Source: an uncultured Bacteroidota bacterium
Lineage (GTDB): Bacteria > Bacteroidota > Bacteroidia > Flavobacteriales > Flavobacteriaceae
DNA: 40,676 nucleotides
Direction: 5' to 3'
Assembly (NCBI GenBank): GCA_902577515.1
Contig: CACGZJ010000012.1
Span: forward strand, 1-40,676
Made by a program: the position numbers and the translations under genes. This document shows, piece by piece, positions 7,051-16,602 of this stretch. Below the pieces are notes generated by a model. The model did no database searches, had not been told where the DNA came from, and saw only the letters and a list, made by a program, of their open reading frames with translations. Each line of letters starts with the position of its first letter. Position 1 is the first letter of the stretch.

Positions 7051-9642
7051 TTGAAAAAAAACTTAATAACCTTATTAATTATATCATTTCTCTTAGGTTT
7101 AAATATTATTTACGGTCAAAACAGTTCTCAAGAAATAGACACACTCAAATTAGATAGTGAGGATAAAAAACCTCTTCTTTTAGACAATATTAAATACGAT
7201 GCATCAGATTCAATTATTATAGATCAAAAAAATAGTAAAATTATACTTTATAATAATGCTAAGATCTTATACGGAGATATCGAGTTAACATCTGGATTAA
7301 TTATACTTGACTATAAAGAAAATATTGTTAATGCTGGAAGAATTGCGGATAAGGATGGTAATTTATCTCAATATCCATCTTTTAAACAAGGTGCAAATAT
7401 CGTAAATCCAGACTCAATTAAATATAATTTTGATAATCAAAAAGCCCTTATATGGAATTCAAAATCGGAAGATAACGGACTAAATATATTATCCAGTTTA
7501 ACAAAAAAACAAAATGATTCGGTTTATTATTTAAAGGATGGTAAAGTAACTACTGGAGGAAATCTTTTAGGTGGTGAATCTGAGGAAGCAGACTATTTTT
7601 TTAAAATAAGAAAGGGTAAGTTAGTGCCAGGGGGAAATATAGTTACAGGTTTTACAAATTTATTTGTAAAAAATGTTCCAACACCTATTGGGCTACCTTT
7701 TGCCTATTTTCCATCACAACAAACTCAAAACTCAGGATTTATAATACCTAATATAAGTGATAGTAATTCTAGGGGATACTCTGTTCAGAACGGAGGCTAT
7801 TATTTACCAATCTCTGAATATTTAGATTTAACAATTTTAGGAGATTATTATACTAATGGAAGCTATGGATTAAATATCAACTCTCAATATAGAAAGAATT
7901 ATAGGTACAATGGTACTTTATCTATTAGGTATGAAAATTTAATTAATGGTGAAAGAGGCCTACCTGATTACTCAAAATCTACAGTATATAATATTAGGTG
8001 GAGTCATTCAAAAGACTCGAAGTCATCACCATATTCCTCATTCAGCGCTTCTGTAAATTTTGGAAGTAGTGACTATTTTAGACAGTCAGTAAATCAGCTT
8101 AATACTGCTAATTTCCTGAATAATAATTTAAGCTCATCTATATCATATTCTAAAAGTTTCCCGGGTAATTCTGGTGTTAGGATTTCTCTAAATGCAAATA
8201 TGTCTCAAAATACTCAATCAAAATTAGTTAATTTAACTCTACCAACTCTTACAATTAATTCTAGTAGATTTTTTCCATTTGAAAGAAAAGGAAGATCTAA
8301 AAAAGGATTTTTTCAGAATATAAATATTCAGTATTCTTCTAAAGCAGAAAACAGAGCATCATTCGCCGATGATTTACTTTTAAAAAAAGGAATGTTTGAT
8401 GATGCAAAGAATGGATTTCAACATACCATTCCATTTAGTACAAACTTCAAGTTATTTAAGTTTTTAAGTGTAAGTGCTGGTGGTAGATTCCAAGAAAATT
8501 GGGTTGGAAAAACTGTGAATTATAGTAATTATAATGAGGAGACTGGGACTTCAAAAGATACAATTTCAGGTTTTGATAGATTTTCAATATATGGTTATAA
8601 TGCAAGTATAACAACAAAAGTTTATGGAATAGTTAATTTCAAGCCAAATAAAAAGATACAGTCAATTAGACATACAATAACCCCTAGCATTTCATATTCT
8701 AATAGTCCTAGCTTTGAAAAATATTATGATACTTATATAATAGATGCTGATGGAAATACGGCAGATTATACCAGATTTGAGGGAGGTCTATTTGGAGCAC
8801 CAGGAAGGACATTCTCCAGCAGTTTAGGATTTAGTATTCAGAATACTCTAGAGGCAAAAGTTAAGCCTAAAGACTCCACCGAAACTGAATTAAGAAAGAT
8901 TGATATTTTAAAAAGCTTGAATATATCAACTAGTTATAATCTAGTTAGTGATGAATTTAAGTGGTCTCCTATTAGGGTATCCGCAAGCTTTGATATTGCA
9001 CGAGGATTTACTGTAAATACTGGAGCTACTTTTGACCCATATGCATTAGATGAGAATAATAGTAGAATAAATGAGTTTAATATAAAAAATGGAGGTGGAT
9101 TATTAAGATTAACAAGTGCAAACCTATCAACTCAGTATCAGTTAAATAATAATACTTTTAAAAGAGGTCAATCAGATAGTCAAATTAATGAGTCTGCCTC
9201 TGGAGGAGGAAGAGCAGATGATTTATTTGGTGTTTCCCAAGATTTTTCTGATTCTAGACAAACTGAGACTGAAGAATCTGAAGAGGTAAATCTTACAAAC
9301 TATAGATATTCTATTCCCTGGTCTCTTAATTTAGCATATTCTCTAACATATAATAATAGCAGACGACAAAATGATTTTTCAACTAACTCTTTAATGTTCT
9401 CTTCTAATTTATCCTTAACACCAAAATGGAAGGTTGGTATATCCTCTGGTTACGATTTTAAACAAAAAGGTTTTACATATACCCAATTTAGATTTGATAG
9501 AGACTTGGATAGTTGGAGATTAGATTTTTCTTGGGTACCTTTCAGTCAAAGAGCATCCTGGAACTTCTTTATCGGAATAAAATCAGGACTATTAAGTGAT
9601 CTTAAATATGAAAAGAGATCAGAACCAGATAGAAATCTATAA
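7051..9642 (+). CDS. lptD: LPS-assembly protein LptD (Bacteroidetes type)
   Basis: 863 residues with a signal peptide (MKKNLITLLIISFLLGLNIIYGQ). An OstA/LptA-like beta-jellyroll occupies about residues 45-200 (YNNAKILYGDIELTSG is characteristic), followed by a long Ser/Asn/Tyr-rich region of alternating hydrophobic strands up to the C-terminus, the outer-membrane barrel. LptD with LptE inserts lipopolysaccharide into the outer leaflet. A low-complexity Gly/Ser/acidic insert (about residues 710-750) interrupts the barrel part. The start codon is TTG: no ATG lies near the signal peptide, and the frame needs the TTG to include its basic N-region. The stop is 1 base before the ridA start. Confidence 0.9.
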   Translation: MKKNLITLLIISFLLGLNIIYGQNSSQEIDTLKLDSEDKKPLLLDNIKYDASDSIIIDQKNSKIILYNNAKILYGDIELTSGLIILDYKENIVNAGRIADKDGNLSQYPSFKQGANIVNPDSIKYNFDNQKALIWNSKSEDNGLNILSSLTKKQNDSVYYLKDGKVTTGGNLLGGESEEADYFFKIRKGKLVPGGNIVTGFTNLFVKNVPTPIGLPFAYFPSQQTQNSGFIIPNISDSNSRGYSVQNGGYYLPISEYLDLTILGDYYTNGSYGLNINSQYRKNYRYNGTLSIRYENLINGERGLPDYSKSTVYNIRWSHSKDSKSSPYSSFSASVNFGSSDYFRQSVNQLNTANFLNNNLSSSISYSKSFPGNSGVRISLNANMSQNTQSKLVNLTLPTLTINSSRFFPFERKGRSKKGFFQNINIQYSSKAENRASFADDLLLKKGMFDDAKNGFQHTIPFSTNFKLFKFLSVSAGGRFQENWVGKTVNYSNYNEETGTSKDTISGFDRFSIYGYNASITTKVYGIVNFKPNKKIQSIRHTITPSISYSNSPSFEKYYDTYIIDADGNTADYTRFEGGLFGAPGRTFSSSLGFSIQNTLEAKVKPKDSTETELRKIDILKSLNISTSYNLVSDEFKWSPIRVSASFDIARGFTVNTGATFDPYALDENNSRINEFNIKNGGGLLRLTSANLSTQYQLNNNTFKRGQSDSQINESASGGGRADDLFGVSQDFSDSRQTETEESEEVNLTNYRYSIPWSLNLAYSLTYNNSRRQNDFSTNSLMFSSNLSLTPKWKVGISSGYDFKQKGFTYTQFRFDRDLDSWRLDFSWVPFSQRASWNFFIGIKSGLLSDLKYEKRSEPDRNL

Positions 9643-9643
9643 T

Positions 9644-10027
9644 ATGAAAAGACTAATTATCAATACTCAGAAATCTCCTGATCCAATTGGACCTTATAAT
9701 CAAGCTATTTTATCAGAAAATACGTTATATATTTCAGGACAAATTGCAATAGATCCAAAAACAATGAAACTTAAAAATGACTCTATTGAAGAAGAGACTA
9801 ATCAAGTAATGATTAATCTTAAAAACATATTAAATGAATGCGGTATGGATTTCTCAAATGTAGTCAAATCCTCTATTTTTTTAAAAAGTATGGATTTTTT
9901 TAGCGAGGTAAATAAAGTTTATGGAAACTTCTTTATTAAAGGGAATGAACCTGCAAGAGAAACATTAGCTGTAAAAAAATTACCAATGGATGTAAACGTT
10001 GAAATATCAATGATAGCAATCAGGTAA
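9644..10027 (+). CDS. ridA: RidA-family reactive enamine/imine deaminase
   Basis: 128 residues from MKRLIINTQKSPDPIGPYNQA; the in-frame ATG at 9596 lies inside lptD and is unlikely. Family signatures are GPYNQA near the N-terminus, SGQIAIDP, and PARETLAVKKLP with the Arg that binds the substrate carboxylate, plus the closing VEISMIAI. RidA hydrolyses reactive 2-aminoacrylate and related enamines released by PLP enzymes, in the cytoplasm as a trimer. It may serve threonine metabolism, although thrABC is 22 kb away. The start is 1 base after the lptD stop, so it is co-transcribed. Its stop abuts the stop of the convergent kinase gene, with no space for a separate terminator. Confidence 0.92.
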   Translation: MKRLIINTQKSPDPIGPYNQAILSENTLYISGQIAIDPKTMKLKNDSIEEETNQVMINLKNILNECGMDFSNVVKSSIFLKSMDFFSEVNKVYGNFFIKGNEPARETLAVKKLPMDVNVEISMIAIR

Positions 10028-10885
10028 TTATTTTAAAATTTCACGTTTATGATAGTCAACTAGTCCTTCAATTGGTCTTTTTATAAATTTTCCTGTTCTT
10101 AAATTATATTTTTTTCCTACTCTGGTAATTTCATCTTTTAGATAAAAAGCTATAGAACCAACATAATGAATATCAACGGAGCTAAAATTATCATACTGAA
10201 GTATTTGGTAATCGATAAATCTTTCTAATCCTTTATGAATTATTTCCTTAAAATATTCATCTGATTTATTTTCAATTAAAAAACGAGCAAATGTAGCAAG
10301 GTATGTATTTGGGTTTTCCTCTCTATATAATTTATTTTTTATTGTGTTTGGAGATAAATCAAATTTTTCAGAGAATTCATCTCTTAAAGTTTTAGGCATT
10401 TTGTTAAAATAGTAAGCCCTTATTAAGTATTTACCATAATAGTTTCCACTTGCATAATCCATAAGGACATATCCTAAAGATTGAACTTTTTGAATTACAT
10501 TGGCTCCATCAAAGTATGAACAATTTGAACCTGTTCCAATAATGTTTACTATTGATGGAACACCTTCTTCTACAACAGAGTAAACAGCAGCATATGTATC
10601 TTCCTTAATATCAAAATCACTATTTACAAAAATTGATTTAAATACCTTTAAAATTCTATTTTGAGTTGACTCAACACCACAACCTGCACCATAAAAGAAA
10701 AGTTTTTTTACTAATTTTCTGTTTTTATAAATGTCAAAGTTGTTTTTTATTCTTTCATTTAAAATTTCATTAGAAAGCATTTGAGGATTTAATCCTAATG
10801 TTTGGGTTGAAAAGAGCTCATTACCATCTTTATCAAGAGCTATCCAGTCAGTTTTTGTTGACCCACTATCAACTATTAGTATCAT
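10028..10885 (-). CDS. BadF/BadG/BcrA/BcrD-type ATPase, probable N-acetylglucosamine kinase-like
   Basis: 285 residues of the ASKHA fold. The phosphate-1 motif is seen as LIVDSGSTKTDWIA at the N-terminus, the phosphate-2-like motif as IIGTGSNCSYFDG, and the adenosine-side segment starts near HYVGSIAFYLKDE. Relatives phosphorylate amino sugars such as GlcNAc. The segment that usually reads LGxxxGDEGSGxxxGK is here LGYVLMDYASGNYYGK, so the common Gly-Asp-Glu is Met-Asp-Tyr. This could change activity or simply be a lineage variant. It lies 6 bases after gapA as the last gene of the tamB-pfkA-gapA run, a context that suggests sugar catabolism. Substrate is inference. Confidence 0.78.
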   Translation of the reverse strand: MILIVDSGSTKTDWIALDKDGNELFSTQTLGLNPQMLSNEILNERIKNNFDIYKNRKLVKKLFFYGAGCGVESTQNRILKVFKSIFVNSDFDIKEDTYAAVYSVVEEGVPSIVNIIGTGSNCSYFDGANVIQKVQSLGYVLMDYASGNYYGKYLIRAYYFNKMPKTLRDEFSEKFDLSPNTIKNKLYREENPNTYLATFARFLIENKSDEYFKEIIHKGLERFIDYQILQYDNFSSVDIHYVGSIAFYLKDEITRVGKKYNLRTGKFIKRPIEGLVDYHKREILK

Positions 10886-10891
10886 AATGAA

Positions 10892-11890
10892 TTAAATAGA
10901 GTAAATGTGTTTTGATAAGTCAAGAAGTTTATTTGAATAACCATATTCATTATCGTACCAAGAAATTATTTTAAAAAAATTTGAATTTAGCTCCATACCA
11001 GCGTTTGCATCAAATATTGAGGTTCTTTTATCACCAATAAAGTCCTGAGAAACAACAGGTTCATCACAATAACCTAATATTCCAGATAGATCATTTTTTG
11101 AAGCCTCAAGCATAACTTTTTTAATTTCAGAATATGAAGTTTGTTTTTTCAGTCTTACTGTCAAGTCAACCACTGAAACATTTGCTGTTGGAATTCTAAA
11201 TGCCATACCTGTTAATTTACCATCTAGAGAAGGGATCACTTTACCAACTGCTTTAGCAGCTCCAGTTGAACTCGGAATTATATTCAAAAGAGAACTTCTA
11301 CCACCTCTATAGTCCTTTTTTGAAGGCCCATCAACAGTGAATTGGGTTGCTGTAGCAGCATGAACGGTTGTCATTAGACCCTCTTCAATTAAATAATTAT
11401 CATTTAAAACTTTTGCAATTGGAGCTAAGCAGTTAGTAGTACATGAAGCGTTAGAAACAATCAAATCATCTGATTTTACATTTAGGTGATTAACTCCCAT
11501 TACAAACATAGGAGCATCAGGACTAGGAGCTGAAATAACTACCTTTTTAGCTCCAGCTTTAATATGTGAACTAGCTGACTCAATAGATGTAAAAATTCCA
11601 GTACATTCTGCAACTACATCAATATTCATTCCTAATAAATCAATTTTAGAAGGATCTCTTTCAGAAGTTATCTTTACTGATTTTCCATTTACTATTAATT
11701 TATCGTCATTTACTTCAATAGAACCATCAAAGGTGCCATGAACTGAATCATATTTCAAAAGATATGCTAGATGATTTATGTCAAGTAAATCATTAATTGA
11801 AACTACATTAAAAGTATCATCATTAATTGCAGATCTAAAAACTAGTCTTCCTATTCTTCCAAAACCATTAATACTAATATTTATTGCCAT
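10892..11890 (-). CDS. gapA: Glyceraldehyde-3-phosphate dehydrogenase
   Basis: 332 residues, standard length. The Rossmann start is [14 protein letters not shown], and INDL after beta-2 suggests NAD preference. The catalytic Cys150 lies in SNASCTTNC and the partner His177 in [10 protein letters not shown]. The conserved C-terminal motif is [12 protein letters not shown]. The enzyme catalyses the reversible phosphorylating oxidation of glyceraldehyde-3-phosphate in cytoplasmic glycolysis and gluconeogenesis. It follows pfkA by 10 bases and precedes the BadF-type kinase by 6, so pfkA-gapA-kinase is one transcription unit of sugar metabolism. Confidence 0.97.
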   Translation of the reverse strand: MAINISINGFGRIGRLVFRSAINDDTFNVVSINDLLDINHLAYLLKYDSVHGTFDGSIEVNDDKLIVNGKSVKITSERDPSKIDLLGMNIDVVAECTGIFTSIESASSHIKAGAKKVVISAPSPDAPMFVMGVNHLNVKSDDLIVSNASCTTNCLAPIAKVLNDNYLIEEGLMTTVHAATATQFTVDGPSKKDYRGGRSSLLNIIPSSTGAAKAVGKVIPSLDGKLTGMAFRIPTANVSVVDLTVRLKKQTSYSEIKKVMLEASKNDLSGILGYCDEPVVSQDFIGDKRTSIFDANAGMELNSNFFKIISWYDNEYGYSNKLLDLSKHIYSI

Positions 11891-11900
11891 TTTTATATTT

Positions 11901-12917
11901 TTAAATTGAGATTATATCACATACTCTAATTAAGTCCCTATCTATATCCTGTCCCCCCTTTATAGCTTCAGATATAGGTACTTCAATAATTTTATCACCT
12001 TTTATACCAACCATTATTTTACTTTTATTTTTTAGTATTGAATCTACAGCATAAACTCCCATCCTTGAGGCTAATACTCTATCAAAACATGATGGTGAGC
12101 CACCCCTTTGAATATGACCTAAAATAGAAACTCTAATTTCATAACTAGGAAAGTTTTTTTCAATATATGATGAGAACTTAAAAACATTATCTCCAATTTT
12201 TTCTCCCTCTGAAACAACTATGATACTAGAGGATTTTCCAGACTTTTCACTATGCTTTAAAGACTTTAATAGTCTATCTATACCCATTTTTTTCTCTGGT
12301 ATTAATACCTCTTCTGCACCAGCTCCAATTCCTGCATTAAGAGCAATATGTCCAGATCCTTTTCCCATAACTTCAATAAAAAATAATCTATTATGTGAAA
12401 TTGCAGTATCTCTAATCTTATCTATTGCTTCAACTGCAGTATTAAGAGCCGTATCATAACCAAGAGTAAATGTAGTTCCTTCTAAGTCATTGTCAATTGT
12501 ACCGGGAATTCCAATTACTTTAACTCCATGCTCCTCTTCAAAAATTTTACCGCCCTCCAAAGATCCATTACCTCCAATTACAACTATAGAATCAATTTGG
12601 TACTTATCTAAAGTTTCTTTTGCCTTTATTCTACCTTCTTTACTTCTAAACTCATTAGATCTTGCTGATTTTAAAATTGTACCACCTTTATTTACTATAT
12701 TCTTGACAGAACGTGCATTTAACTTATTTATATTATCGGATATCAAACCATCAAATCCCTTGTAGATTCCAAAGCATTCAATCTTATTAAACTCAGCACA
12801 CCTTACTACAGCTCTAACTGCAGCATTCATTCCAGGTGAGTCTCCACCTGATGTAAGAACTCCTATTTTTTTAATTTTATTAGCCAATTTTTGTTTAGGT
12901 TGAACAAATTTAACCAT
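11901..12917 (-). CDS. pfkA: 6-phosphofructokinase
   Basis: 338 residues of the PfkA family. The N-terminal GGDSPGMNA loop (24-32), the substrate motif [11 protein letters not shown] with the catalytic Asp142 and Asp144, MGKGSGH, and [10 protein letters not shown] are all present. The nucleotide loop reads GGNGS at 115-119. The Gly at 118 is the residue that marks ATP-dependent enzymes, but the preceding Asp (Asp103 in E. coli, a Mg-ATP ligand) is Asn117. The start [20 protein letters not shown] carries about 10 residues more than E. coli PfkA. It lies 33 bases after tamB and 10 before gapA. Function as PFK is secure; the effect of the Asn is not known. Confidence 0.95.
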   Translation of the reverse strand: MVKFVQPKQKLANKIKKIGVLTSGGDSPGMNAAVRAVVRCAEFNKIECFGIYKGFDGLISDNINKLNARSVKNIVNKGGTILKSARSNEFRSKEGRIKAKETLDKYQIDSIVVIGGNGSLEGGKIFEEEHGVKVIGIPGTIDNDLEGTTFTLGYDTALNTAVEAIDKIRDTAISHNRLFFIEVMGKGSGHIALNAGIGAGAEEVLIPEKKMGIDRLLKSLKHSEKSGKSSSIIVVSEGEKIGDNVFKFSSYIEKNFPSYEIRVSILGHIQRGGSPSCFDRVLASRMGVYAVDSILKNKSKIMVGIKGDKIIEVPISEAIKGGQDIDRDLIRVCDIISI

Positions 12918-12950
12918 AAAATTTATAAATAACTTAGTTAAAAAATATTG

Positions 12951-15900
12951 TTAATTATTTTTTTGAAGTATTTTAGAAATAAGATCTCTAAAAGTTTGAA
13001 AATCAACTTGATAAGACAATCCTACTCCTTGAGTGTAACCTAACTCTTCACCAATATATCTAAACTCATTTTCTCTATTAAATACTTTTGCTTTGAGAGA
13101 TCCATCTGAGTTTAGTATAAAGTCTAACTGTACATCACCAATTATAAGGGTCTCTTCAATTCCACCAATAGGTACTCCTATCTTACCATTAAATAATATA
13201 TTATCACTAATTTTTGTAGACAGAGTAACTCCAAATCTATCTTCTGTTTTTATATCAAGTATGTCACTCTTATCACCTTGAAGATAATTAAGGCCAACTT
13301 TTAATGGCCCTTCAGATCCTCCAAGCAGACTAGTAAAAACATCTGAAACCTTTTCATATATATTATTTGTTAGTCCTTCAATTGAAACCCCAACCTCATT
13401 TATAAATATACCTTGAGTTAGAAGAGAAATTGCTTGAAGTTGTCTAACTTCTATGTCACTAAGTTTGTAATTAATCTCAGTAGTAGCTGTAGTGCTTGTA
13501 TTAGGAAAATAGATTTGAAAATTTGGACTATCCGGCTTAGTTATATTTCCTGTTAAATTAATTTGAACATCTGTTGGAATTTTCTTATTAAAATTTGGGT
13601 TGTCAAGTAAAAGTGCTGGATTTGCTCCACCAGGGACAGAATATAAAGCTTGAATATTCATTTGAGCTTCCAAGGGATCACCATCCCAAACAATTGTCCC
13701 TCCTTTCTGTAAATTAAATTTCTTATCAACTAAAGCTAAATCTTTAAAATTATAAATACCTTCACTAGTTATATAGTCCCCATATATATTAAATTCACTT
13801 TCAGAATCAATTTCCATTATAAGGTTACCTATTCCTCTTCCGCTTAAGTAACTTCCAGTTTGGGGGTCTAAGGTAATATCTACTAGTGCATTGTCATTAA
13901 TTTCTAGATCAATTAAAAGATCTAAAGTTTTAGGGATTATAGTTGAATTTAAATTTTCTTCACCTACTTTTGACTCTTTAATATTATTTATATCTATAAA
14001 ATCAATGAAAGAAAAGTTTTCAATTGAAAATTCTTCAGATCTAGGAATTGACAATTCAGTACCCTTCTCAGTTTTACCTTGAACATTAATGCCAATCTGA
14101 TTTGTTGGTCCATTTATATTGATTATACCGCCTAAGAAACCCTTTCCAAAGAAAACCTCTTTTTCATTGTAAAGTTTATTTAAAACAAAGAATCTATCCG
14201 ATTCAAAGCTTAAGTCTAGATTCCAGTCTTTATAGTTAATATGTGAGATTTTACCACTTAATTTAGAGGTTGTTTTTGATTCATTATGATTAATTATTAT
14301 ATCATTAAACTCAAAATCTTGATTATAAAGTATAATTTTAGAATTTTCAGCAATTTGATAATTTATATTCGTGTAAGGAATTGAAAAATTTGAATTATTT
14401 AAATTTAAACTTCCATCATGCTGAAGTTTATTTAAATCACCCCATAAATTTACTCGACCTGAAATTTGACTTGACAAATCATTTATTGAATTATTACCTA
14501 TCTTATTTATAAATGATATATCAAAATTATCTATAATTATATCAAGGTCTATATTTGAGTTTTCATTAATTGCAATTATAGTTCCTTCTGAATAAATAGG
14601 GGTTTTATCTTTATCAGATAATTTTAAATTTATTGAATAGGAATCAAAATCTGTATTCCCGAAGGTATTAATTTCTACATCACCGATTTCATATTCTTTA
14701 ATTTTAATATCATTAATTGAAGAAACTAAACTAATTGTTCTATTAGTATCACTCCTATTCAAGTTTAGTTTAGATTCAATATTACCAGAAATGGGGTTTT
14801 TATTTATTTCAAAAAAATTATTAATGAAAAGATTTGAGAGATTAAAATTTAAATCAAGATCATTTTTATTCTTATAGTAACCATTAATCAAAATATTAGA
14901 GCCAAGATTAGATTCCAGATTAACGCGATTATCAATCCATTCTAGTCTAAAATCATAATTTTTTGTACTCTCTATAAAGTTATAATCCAAAAAATCGTTT
15001 ATATCATTTAGATCAGATAAATATATTTTTTCTGATGATGTCTTTAAATTTATTTCTTCAAATTTTAAGTTAAACTTAATGTTATTTTCATCTAAAAAAT
15101 CAATTTTAATATTAGGTTCAGCACTTAAATTATTAATATTTTTTGTTGGAATATTGTCTAAAAAAATAATACTTGACGCTTCTAGATTACCATCTAATAA
15201 ATTACCATTGACATCTATGTCAAATCTTAAATTTTTTGAGTTGATTCCAAGCTTTGAAGACAAATTATTATTTACAACTTTTGTATTGAAGTCAACTTTT
15301 GTATTATTACCATTCTCAATAATCTCAAGATCTCCATCAAAGATTATTTGTTGATCTGGTATAAATGTAAATCTTGAGTCTAATTTTAAGTTATCTATAT
15401 TAAATTGATCAATTAACTGATCACCTCTAAAAAGATCTAAAATAATATTAAAGTCAAATGAAGTTTTATCTTTTAATTGACCAACACCATTAATATTCAC
15501 AGAGGATTCATAGTTGTTTTTTTGAAAGAGATTATAATTAATAAGTTCATTATTAAAATTGACATTTCCGTTTAGAATTGGTATTATAAATTGTTGATCT
15601 AAATTTAAATTTTTAATTACTTGTTCTTGAATAATATTAATATCAGAAAAATCTACAGAAACTTCATAGTTATTTGACAGTATATCTTTTAAGTGTCCAT
15701 TAGATTTGAATTCTACATATTGTGTTTTTAAATTGAATTCTTCAAGTATAATATCTTCTTTTAGTCCTTCGAATCTGATTTCTCCTTCGATATTAATTTT
15801 ATCATCTAGATTTTTATCCAAAAATTTAAAATTATCTGTATTTAAGTTAAATTTTATTAAAGATTCTTGAAAATTATTAAGTACATTTTGACTATCTAAC

Positions 15901-16571
15901 TCAAAATTTATATTTCCTATGATATATTGATCTCCAGATATTAAATTAGAATTTGAAAATTTAACAAAACCATTATTATAGCTAATTTCTGAATTAAATT
16001 CATCAATTTTTATTTCATTTACTTTACCTGAAAAATTATTTAATTTGATAAAAAGACCATCTTCTTTATTAATGTCATATGCTGTGAGCTTATCGATTGA
16101 AATAGTATTTTGAAGTGAATCAATAAATACTTTGAAACTTGAATTTAATATATTAACTCTATCAAAAAATATATTATTAATTATTTCTTCAAATTCAGCA
16201 TTTAGCTTATTTAATTTATTATTTCTGGTATCAATTGACATATTGAGACCTTCAATGATTAGAGAATTATTTGAACTTAAATTTGAAACTAGGGGTAAAA
16301 AGTTAGTTCTAAGTGTCTCTAGAAAAAATATAGTATCAGATTCTTTATTTGATAATGAAATTTCATTCAAAACAGCTTCACCTTTTAAGTTAAATGATGA
16401 ATTTCCAATTTGTAAATAATTATCACTATCAATGTTTATATAATCTATAACACTTTGCTTAAGATAATTTTGGAAACTAGGGGTATTAAGAGCAAGATAT
16501 AACGAGGCTATGAGAATTATCCCAAAAGCAAAAATTAATAAAAATATTTTTTTTAAATATCTAATGACTAT
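12951..16571 (-). CDS. tamB: TamB-family translocation and assembly protein (DUF490), non-standard start
   Basis: About 1,206 residues. One N-terminal membrane anchor (IFLLIFAFGIILIASL) is followed by a very long, Asn/Asp/Ile-rich series of short beta strands typical of the AsmA/TamB hydrophobic groove, and a C-terminal DUF490 domain with SLLTQGIFINEVG and a final basic segment. TamB-like proteins bridge the periplasm and move phospholipid or help outer-membrane protein assembly. The first ATG, GTG or TTG in frame is the TTG at 16370, but the frame upstream, which contains the anchor, is open to 16577 and clearly belongs to the protein. Only ATA (16571) or ATT (16565) are available as starts there. 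I give the ATA; a base error is equally possible. Location next to tsaD is a known Bacteroidetes arrangement. Confidence 0.85.
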   Translation of the reverse strand: MVIRYLKKIFLLIFAFGIILIASLYLALNTPSFQNYLKQSVIDYINIDSDNYLQIGNSSFNLKGEAVLNEISLSNKESDTIFFLETLRTNFLPLVSNLSSNNSLIIEGLNMSIDTRNNKLNKLNAEFEEIINNIFFDRVNILNSSFKVFIDSLQNTISIDKLTAYDINKEDGLFIKLNNFSGKVNEIKIDEFNSEISYNNGFVKFSNSNLISGDQYIIGNINFELDSQNVLNNFQESLIKFNLNTDNFKFLDKNLDDKINIEGEIRFEGLKEDIILEEFNLKTQYVEFKSNGHLKDILSNNYEVSVDFSDINIIQEQVIKNLNLDQQFIIPILNGNVNFNNELINYNLFQKNNYESSVNINGVGQLKDKTSFDFNIILDLFRGDQLIDQFNIDNLKLDSRFTFIPDQQIIFDGDLEIIENGNNTKVDFNTKVVNNNLSSKLGINSKNLRFDIDVNGNLLDGNLEASSIIFLDNIPTKNINNLSAEPNIKIDFLDENNIKFNLKFEEINLKTSSEKIYLSDLNDINDFLDYNFIESTKNYDFRLEWIDNRVNLESNLGSNILINGYYKNKNDLDLNFNLSNLFINNFFEINKNPISGNIESKLNLNRSDTNRTISLVSSINDIKIKEYEIGDVEINTFGNTDFDSYSINLKLSDKDKTPIYSEGTIIAINENSNIDLDIIIDNFDISFINKIGNNSINDLSSQISGRVNLWGDLNKLQHDGSLNLNNSNFSIPYTNINYQIAENSKIILYNQDFEFNDIIINHNESKTTSKLSGKISHINYKDWNLDLSFESDRFFVLNKLYNEKEVFFGKGFLGGIININGPTNQIGINVQGKTEKGTELSIPRSEEFSIENFSFIDFIDINNIKESKVGEENLNSTIIPKTLDLLIDLEINDNALVDITLDPQTGSYLSGRGIGNLIMEIDSESEFNIYGDYITSEGIYNFKDLALVDKKFNLQKGGTIVWDGDPLEAQMNIQALYSVPGGANPALLLDNPNFNKKIPTDVQINLTGNITKPDSPNFQIYFPNTSTTATTEINYKLSDIEVRQLQAISLLTQGIFINEVGVSIEGLTNNIYEKVSDVFTSLLGGSEGPLKVGLNYLQGDKSDILDIKTEDRFGVTLSTKISDNILFNGKIGVPIGGIEETLIIGDVQLDFILNSDGSLKAKVFNRENEFRYIGEELGYTQGVGLSYQVDFQTFRDLISKILQKNN

Positions 16572-16578
16572 TCTTGAT

Positions 16579-16586
16579 TAAATTTG
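16579..16586 (+). promoter_or_regulatory. Promoter -7 box of tsaD-rsmE
   Basis: TAAATTTG matches TAnnTTTG, 16 bases before the tsaD ATG, implying a very short leader. No obvious -33 TTG lies upstream at the right spacing. Confidence 0.5.
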
Positions 16587-16591
16587 TAATA

Positions 16592-16599
16592 CAAAGATA
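16592..16599 (-). promoter_or_regulatory. Promoter -7 box of tamB-pfkA-gapA
   Basis: On the minus strand TATCTTTG matches TAnnTTTG. It sits on the tsaD-proximal side of the plus-strand -7 box, so the two promoters cross. Transcription would start near 16586, leaving about 15 bases before the candidate tamB start. Confidence 0.5.
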
Positions 16600-16602
16600 G
16601 TA

